Origin: Apostichopus japonicus | Lineage: Eukaryota; Echinodermata; Holothuroidea; Aspidochirotida; Stichopodidae | Assembly (NCBI RefSeq): GCF_037975245.1 | Contig: NC_092567.1 | Coordinates: 3,294,214 to 3,358,213, forward strand | Direction: 5' to 3' | DNA: 64,000 bases | Shown here: positions 56,542-64,000 of the stretch, in pieces | How the letters are laid out: each line of letters opens with the position of its first letter | Numbering within the stretch: position 1 is the stretch's first letter | Notes under the pieces: model-generated | What the model saw: the letters and a program-made list of their open reading frames with translations, nothing else | Databases searched by the model: none | What the model was told of the DNA's origin: nothing | Program-made: the position numbers and the translations under genes

Positions 56542-59500
56542 TAATGCTCGTAACCACACTCATTAGTTTAATCTCGGCAGAAGAAAAATTCAACAAGAAC
56601 AACATCAACAAAAAGCAAAGATTTAAGGAGCCACGGAATTATTGCCGAAAAAACTGCACAACATTAAATTATGATTTTATGTATCATATTCTCCATTTTA
56701 TTACACTTATATTCGTTCATGCTGTGATAAACTATTCACCATGTCGTTAAAACAAAGTTTTTTAACATCGTTCAGGGTTCATTTAGACGTATTTTACGAA
56801 CTATTATATTTATTAATTTCTCAACAACAAACCATGTAAATTGAACAAAGAAGGACACTTTTCCATTAATTTATCAATGAAATGTGTACATTTGCGATTT
56901 TCACACAACAGTGTGGAGAACGTTTTACATTTCCGGCCCGATTCCATCGCCATGCAGTGGACCAGTTCAATATAAATCGAAATGCAATGAACATCTGGTG
57001 ATTCCTGGAATCACCTGCCATGACAAAACTCCCTTTTCTCGGTCACAAATTTAAAGTTGATCTTAAAAAATCACAAATCAATTCATCGTAACGTGCGTCT
57101 AATCACATTAACTGCAAGAACAGTTGTGCTCCGTTCCCCTCCCCCTCCCTTCCGTGTCCTCTCTCTAGAACATTAACATAAGTTCTTATTTAAACATTGA
57201 TGAACCATTTACGGTGGTTCTGAAAGGACAGTACGACTAATATCTGCTTTTTCCCTCTCGAGTATTTGAGTGATTCTAACGTTAAATCTGGACAAAAAGG
57301 ATCAAAATGACGAATTTGCTGCTTTTCAAATAACGACAAGCAACAAATTATGACCTGTCTTTATCGCGTGGACAACTATACGCTAACAGTGGCACAAACT
57401 TTATGAATAGGAGGAGGGGTGCCTTTGACTCGACGGTAACACAAGTTTACCTATTTGTACTTATTGAAAGCAAACTTTTTAGGTATGGACGTATATCTGT
57501 GACGCCCATACCTACCCTTTTACCGTCACTTCTCTGGCTTTTTTATTGAGGAGTAAACAAACACCGCGAACAGACACTGATTATCTGACGAACAATATTA
57601 CTTGATGTTTAATGTGGCCTATAGGTGATCTTACTTTAAAAGTGATTAGTTAGATAAGCCAGTGAAAATAAAGAGGCTTACTATATTATATGATAGCAAA
57701 TATTTAAGGTCAATTGTGACGATTTGGTAAGATAATGAGTCACGATCGTGTCTTTCATTTTTGGTTGTATAGCAGTGAAAGGAACAGAGGGCAGCACAGC
57801 GAAATAGCTGGTGTGGCGTCATGTTAATCTATGATTCATGGCTAGTAAGTACCGCAAACGATTCACACAAATACTTGAGAGTGTGAGTGACGGGTGCACA
57901 ACATTGTATGTTGCTTAATAGACAGTTGTCGATGGCCTCTGACATGTAGACAGATATGTACTTTTACAAACGACTTATGCGATGTTTTGCGTGGCTCTCG
58001 TCTTCAATCTTTGTTTGTGTGACGATTTGGTGCAATTTTATTTGGTAAAAAAATAATTTAGTTTCTGAATTTCTCTTTGAAAATCCGACAATTTGCCATG
58101 TTTCGTATAAAACTTCGCAAACATTGAGGTATAGAGTTTTTCTGAAACTATACATTCCTCTATATTATTTGCTAAACTAAATCAGGACCTTGAAAATAAT
58201 TACGTCGAAATGATAGAAATGACCATGTTCGTAAGAAAAACATCCATGAGGGATCAATACGAACAGAAACATAATTAATGTGATGACATACTCACATAGA
58301 TGAAGTTACCAGTTTCTTACTTTCATTAAGTCATTTATATGATTTAAGAAAGCTCCAAATTGCCATTTTCTAAGTAATCCTATTAATGTTTCGAAAATCG
58401 TCGTTTTGCATTGCCTAATAATGAATATACATATGCAATAATACCAAGTCTGATTCATGATGCTCCAGTGTAATCCACAATAAACTTACTATCGGAGAGA
58501 CCACTCTATGTATTCATTGAAATCTCTCTTCCACGCAAAAGCAGAATACAATTATATTTCACCTTGATTACTATAAAAATAATAATGTGTATATCCAAGA
58601 AACTGGTCATTATTCAGCTATTACAAATGTGCGTTCGATGATGCCCTCACCACCGACCTTTTTTCCATTAGTGCGATTTAAATAGTCTAATTCACTTCCT
58701 GAAAACTTTTCCATCTGTATTTTGAGTTTGTTTTACCGTGTCATTCATTCATACTTACACACTATGAGACCTACTAATGGTTACAATTAACAACCAGTTG
58801 GTTGCTCCCAAATTGCGAAGCGTTTGGTCCATTACAGATTAGACTGTGTCCCACACAGTTAACAGTAATACATTTTTGTGCGAACTCTTTCACTTATATT
58901 TACTTTAGAAGATTGCAGTATCATATATGTATTTAGGTACGTTGTTGTACAATGTCAGTTGCACAATACATATTGACGGATGGTCATACATTCAACGCAG
59001 AAAAGCAGCATTTATGCAAAGTTGTTACTGATAACTTGTATTTAGCAATTTCTGTCTAAAGCTCCGTAAGTTAAAAATAAACATTGAAATATAGATTCTA
59101 TAAATTATGTTTTCCTTTCTTCTTTCAATAACAATTTTTCATGAATAATGTAAAATAAAACATACATTTTTTAAGTGCATCCCTTGTGATACCGCAGTCA
59201 AATGTCTCACTGTACGCTAACATTACATTAGTTTCTGTAATTAATGAGGTGGTCAGACATTCTCGACACTTGATCCTATCATTTAAACTAGAAAAAAAAA
59301 ACACTTTACATAAGAATGTTTAAAACAGGATCGGTAGGGGCGAGGAAGTACTTATTATAATGTTTTTAAAAAACACATTTCACCTCGGAACCGTTGAGTT
59401 TGCTACTAAATACCAGCGGACTAGGTTTATAGTCCTACGTAATACCGATAGTGTTAATGAGATCACGAATAGAAATATCATCATGACGTTTTCTATCCAC

Positions 59501-59700
59501 AGATTAAGTATATAGGAACTTCGTAGTTGCACAGCGTTGGTTGTAATAAACACCTGAGGAAATAGCTTTATCTTTAGTTGTACAAGTATCGTTAAGCCTT
59601 ACTTACAACTATAGGTCTATAGGTCTATTGGACAATACCATGTACCAGTCTACAATTAATCCTACGCTATTATTATCAAGTTAGGTTTGGCTCTGATACA
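56542..59700. other. noncoding stretch
   Basis: No exon, RNA gene or tandem repeat that I can support. Short ORFs only. Confidence 0.5.
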
Positions 59701-60095
59701 GTATTTTTTTCTGGTTTCCATGTATTCAACACAAATGATAGACAATGACTGCACTAAATAATTCCGCTTCTATCAAGAAAGTTAAGGACTATTGTCTTAC
59801 ATAATTCATCTTATTCTAATTATTCATTTGGGCTGGGGTGGTGATTTATCATCGGAGGATGTTCAAAGTATTATTTTAACCATAAAAAATTAAGGCTGTT
59901 AATTGGTTCGCCGTTAATTAAGTTTTGACCGGTATCAGCGGTATTTTTGCCTCTCCGATCGACATTTTAGAAAAGGCGATTGAAAGTTACCCTCTATCTT
60001 CTTTAAAATGTAACAGCTACTGCAGGACTAGTTCGACAGTAACTTGCAAAAGCTGCCATGTTATTGTTTACATCATGGGATACGTATTCTGGTAT
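59701..60095 (+). repeat. direct duplication, copy 1
   Basis: Shares ordered blocks with 61851-62262: GACAATGACTGC(A), AAAGT(T/G)AAGGACTATTGT, TTTGGGCTGGGGTGGTGATT, ATCGGAGGATGTTCAAA, GCGGTAT, CGATCGACATTT and TTATTGTTTACATCA. By eye identity is about 75 percent. A 63-codon ORF within it is not conserved in the other copy. Confidence 0.8.
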
Positions 60096-61850
60096 TTGAT
60101 TGATTCATTTTCATGAGAATAAAGATCAAAATAAGTTGCTTCCTTTTTAAGAAAATTCAAGCTTGCCTAGATAAACGTTTAATTATTTCTGGGTCTTTTT
60201 TGAGTGAATATTACTAGCTTTTGTGTGTGTTGGTGAATGGTTTGTGATAGTTGGTGTTAGTCTATGACACAGATCATAAGATGAAACCTCTATACTTCAA
60301 TCAGAGTATAATGAAACCTTCGGTTGCGAGTATACGTCTGTTTTATTTATCAATATATATCACTTAAAATATGTTTTATTTATCCACGGTGTTTAATTGT
60401 TGAATTAATTTTTATTAGCTGATGATATTTGATATTTGTGAGCTCTCCTTTATTAGTATACGCAGCTACGATTGAGACATTTCAGATCATGTAACTGAAC
60501 CGGCTTGGTCGCAATATTACCTTAAAGCTACAGACTAGTCTGTACTGAGCGACACACACTTCTCAAACAACGTTCTGTAGTAAATATTTAACAATTATAT
60601 TCACTACAAATAATATACATGAGGGCAATCCGCGGAGATGCATATCTCATCGGAAGCACACTTAAATTTACTGAGACTTCCATGCAATTAACCAATGTTG
60701 ACGAACGTATTGTATAAGCTCGTTGACGCCTTTATAATGTAATTACGTACCCTAACATGTATGGTGCGCCAGAACCTGCCATATTTCTTTGGTTATTGGG
60801 CAAGTAAATTCCGAGTTAGAACGCGCAGTGCATGTCAAGCTTGTATGTGTCTTGGTGAAGTACTAACACGTCACGTAATAACATGCATAGTAGAAAATAT
60901 TGCTTCTTAAATATGAGCTTTCATTTCGCATATGCAACAATAATATTTTGGAAGAAAGGATATCAAATGGTATGGTAATTGTTCTTTTTTAACCCGACTA
61001 AACAATACAGTTAGTTATGTTCTCCAAATTTCAAAGTACACCAAATAGATATGAGCAATTGCATCACCACGGAACAAAATTTTCACTTTGAATATGTAAA
61101 TTGGAGTTAAAATATAAACAAAATATAAATAATGCACTAACATTTAACAAATATGGACAAATATTCACTATAACATCATGCATGCACAATCCATACATGT
61201 ATGAGTTTTTCGTCTACTATATACAATAACCACCTATTACAGTAGCCATGTCTTAAGATTTAAACCAAACATGGTTAGAAGGCATTATTTTAAGTTGCTG
61301 AAAGTAGTAATTAGAATAATGAACAATGGCACACTCATGCAGTGCTGAGAATTAAATGTTATTTTCCAATACATTCCGAGAACAAAAGAAGGAAAGGTAG
61401 TAGAGTAATGTTTAAGTTAGGCTACATTGGTATTCATCTCCGTGAATGGAAAAGTAACATCACACATACACGCGCACCCACACCCACAAATGCACGCACC
61501 CCATCTGAACTCTTTCTGAAAAACGTATATTTGTTCTTGCCTGCATGGATATAATATTCTCATGGCGAAAGTGTGATATTACATTAGTGAAGGAATTATT
61601 TGTACCGACATTTTGACGGTAGGTATTGACCAGTTTTACTTAACGCCCACTAATGAATTATGCGAAACAATAATTGGAGATTGATTGATGAATTAACAGT
61701 ACATAATTCGACTTGGTACTTACTTAAAATGATATTGTAAAATCAAATTAGGTTTGGTTCTATTTTACATTTCAACAAACAAGTTTCATACTCTGGAATG
61801 ATGACTAATTTACTTTTATTATGAAAAGAAATGAGACACAGGTGTCTGTG
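60096..61850. other. noncoding stretch between duplicated copies
   Basis: AT-rich. A CA-rich patch (ACACGCGCACCCACACCCAC) at about 61466-61495. No gene. Confidence 0.5.
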
Positions 61851-62262
61851 TAACTTTTTTTGTCTGATGTCTGTGTATGCAGCACAATTGATGGAACATG
61901 ACTGCGCGATATAATTCCGTCTCTATGAAGAAAGTGAAGGACTATTGTTTTACATATTTCACCTTATTCTAATTTTACAGTTTGGGCTGGGGTGGTGATT
62001 GATCATCGGAGGATGTTCAAACAATAGTTTAAATATAAAACAATTTAGGCTGCTAGTTGGTAAGCCGCTATTTCACTTTTCGACCGGTAACAGCGGTATC
62101 CAATATCTGTTTCCCTTACGATCGACATTTCAGGAAAGACTATTGAAATTTACCCTCTATCCCCTTAAGACGTAAACCAGCTACTGCATGCTTAGTTTGC
62201 CAGTATTTGAGTGTAACGTTATTGTTTACATCAGGGGATGCGTATATATTCTCGTATTTGAT
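61851..62262 (+). repeat. direct duplication, copy 2
   Basis: Diverged copy of 59701-60095 in the same orientation, about 2.15 kb away. The most conserved core is TTTGGGCTGGGGTGGTGATT through ATCGGAGGATGTTCAAA. Confidence 0.8.
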
Positions 62263-64000
62263 ATATTAAACTTAATTACAATATAGGACATTTATAAGTA
62301 GATTATTTATTGAAGAAAATCATGGGCTAGTTCAAGTTAATTAATTGTGGGTTGTGCTCTACTTGTCTTTGAGAAGTAAATTGTTGTTCGTGTTTCACAT
62401 AGTACCGTTTATTCCAGTTTTCTAATATTAACATAAAATTTCATTGGAATGTGTACTCACATGGATGACGAGAGGTTAACGTGACAATACTTTGAAATCC
62501 AATATCTGTTGATCTACAAGAAGTTTCGAGAAGTCAGGAAGGCCAAAAATTACGTACGAACTTCACCATTAGAAAATAACTATCGTTATGCTATATAGTT
62601 TAAAGTGTATCCCTGTATAACACCAAACAGATCCTCTCAACGAACTTAATCCTCTACAAGGAATCATCTTCTCAGCCCACGAAAAGATGTATACTGTATT
62701 GATCCTTAATTCATGGTAGCATATAGCCTACATCTATCTGGAATATCGAAATCATCGCGAAAGAATCACAAGGTAAATCCTGGCATATTGATCCAACGAT
62801 TATAATTTGCACAAACATTTCCATAAATGTAAAGCACGATGAGAAGGTTGCATGTTTTTTTAATTTGAGGATAATATTATTTTACTAAATGGTTACACTA
62901 TCACCCGCATCCCTGTACGTTCAATTGCTTATGTTGGATTAGATGCACGAGCAACGAGCCTATTCAACTATCATTAATACAATACTGTATGACTAGATAC
63001 AGAACACCTGAGCCTAGAATGTTTACAAAGCCACCTGCTGGTTTCTTTTCATTAATTTCTTCTTCAGAACAAAGAATTGGATTTTACACGTATTGTTATG
63101 CTAATAATACCGGATGTTTCCTCGCATGTCGAAATTATTCCTGAAACACGTTTATGACAAAGCAAAAAACTCACTCATTATATATTCAAGTTTTATTCTG
63201 TCGAAAAAAATTGGATTACTGCTCAATACCAGTCTTTTTTTTTTTTACTGGTACTCTAGGTTTTTCAACTGAAAATGAAAGCTTACCGGCAATAAAATTG
63301 AATTATCGGTTACAAATTCCACCGATAATTCGGTTAATAAGCAAAGTTTATCATTTTTAATCCTGGTTTTTTGATCGATGATGCAGGTTAATCGTTCAAA
63401 TGCTGGATTAAGGACCGATTAACCTGGATAATCGTTTGTATTCATAAACGCCAAATATACATAACGAGCAATATCTCTATCGTCGTCCTGGTTTCAAATT
63501 ATGTACATCAACACAAGTTTGTTTTGTACTCCTAGCACAACTATATCATTTGAAGTAATGTATAAGCTATAATTACATTTGTTCTGTGTTTGTATAGCCT
63601 AGGTGTGTTCACAACCTAAGCGAAACCAAATCAGTTATAAAAACGACCACAACCTCCCCCTAATGAATGCATTAGCTTTTACAGTAGTAAGCTACACAGT
63701 ACTCTGGTTCCATCTTTCTCTCTCTTTATGTTAATATCAATATCAGTATGTTCTTTGAATATTCATTATTGTGAACATCAACAATTAACGAACGTCAGGA
63801 CGGCCCTGTCTAATCTCAAATAAACTTTGATGATCTAAATAATCCTACAACCTGACTCTGACTATCCTCACCGTAATCCACAGTCTCCATCTTACGGTAA
63901 CTTTGTGGTAATCAGAAGATAGATTTGTCCTCCGTGTGATGCAAACGTTTTATTTTACAGGGTGCTCGTACGCTTTATCCACAGTGCGTCGTTAAATGAT
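62263..64000. other. noncoding stretch to window end
   Basis: No supported exon. At 63949-63960 a TTTTATTTTACAG acceptor-like sequence precedes GGTGCTCGTACGC, which could open a plus-strand exon continuing past the window, but this cannot be judged. Confidence 0.4.

Overview
This is a gene-poor, AT-rich animal genomic window in which transposable elements account for most of the recognisable content. A BEL/Pao retrotransposon, a Penelope-like element, a hAT transposase, a tRNA-derived SINE, long introns with consensus splice sites, and exons of a leucine-rich-repeat protein resembling invertebrate NLR-type receptors point to a marine invertebrate. I favour an echinoderm (perhaps a sea cucumber), but that is family-level impression, not proof.

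Layout. 0-5.3 kb: low-complexity DNA, a terminal-exon candidate, a SAM-like first exon, then a 1.28 kb element built from inverted arrays of a 22 bp CGCCCAAC unit. 5.3-12.5 kb: noncoding DNA with one probable transposon end near 9.9 kb. 12.5-17.3 kb: two phase-matched minus-strand LRR exons, with plus-strand terminal-exon candidates and the 3' end of a Penelope-like element between them. 18.9-23.15 kb: a DNA transposon with CACTG termini and TAGTC subterminal repeats, containing a SINE. 23.6 kb: a small possible secreted-peptide ORF. 24.2-34.5 kb: a decayed minus-strand non-LTR retrotransposon whose endonuclease region was split by a full-length 7.8 kb BEL/Pao element with two 1,041 bp LTRs and a TCTTT target duplication. 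35.6-36.2 kb: a higher-order minisatellite. 37.3-38.0 kb: two well-formed minus-strand exons of an unknown coiled-coil-like protein. 41-42.7 kb: an orphan exon candidate and a hAT transposase C-terminus. 43.3-53.3 kb: two large CACTN-terminated elements 28 bp apart, each with subterminal arrays. 53.3-64 kb: noncoding DNA with short tandem repeats and a diverged 0.4 kb direct duplication.

The most unusual feature is a set of four complete elements, plus one solitary end, that share a plan: CACTN termini and subterminal arrays of an element-specific short motif. In the three large ones the array is short at one end and long at the other. This resembles the CACTA/EnSpm-Chapaev-Mirage (CMC) group, but no transposase could be identified. 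Two of them (18.9 kb and 49.0 kb, in opposite orientations) share subterminal motifs and so look like related families. The BEL element is young (about 8 LTR differences by eye in 1,041 bp) yet carries two in-frame TGA codons, each near a domain boundary.
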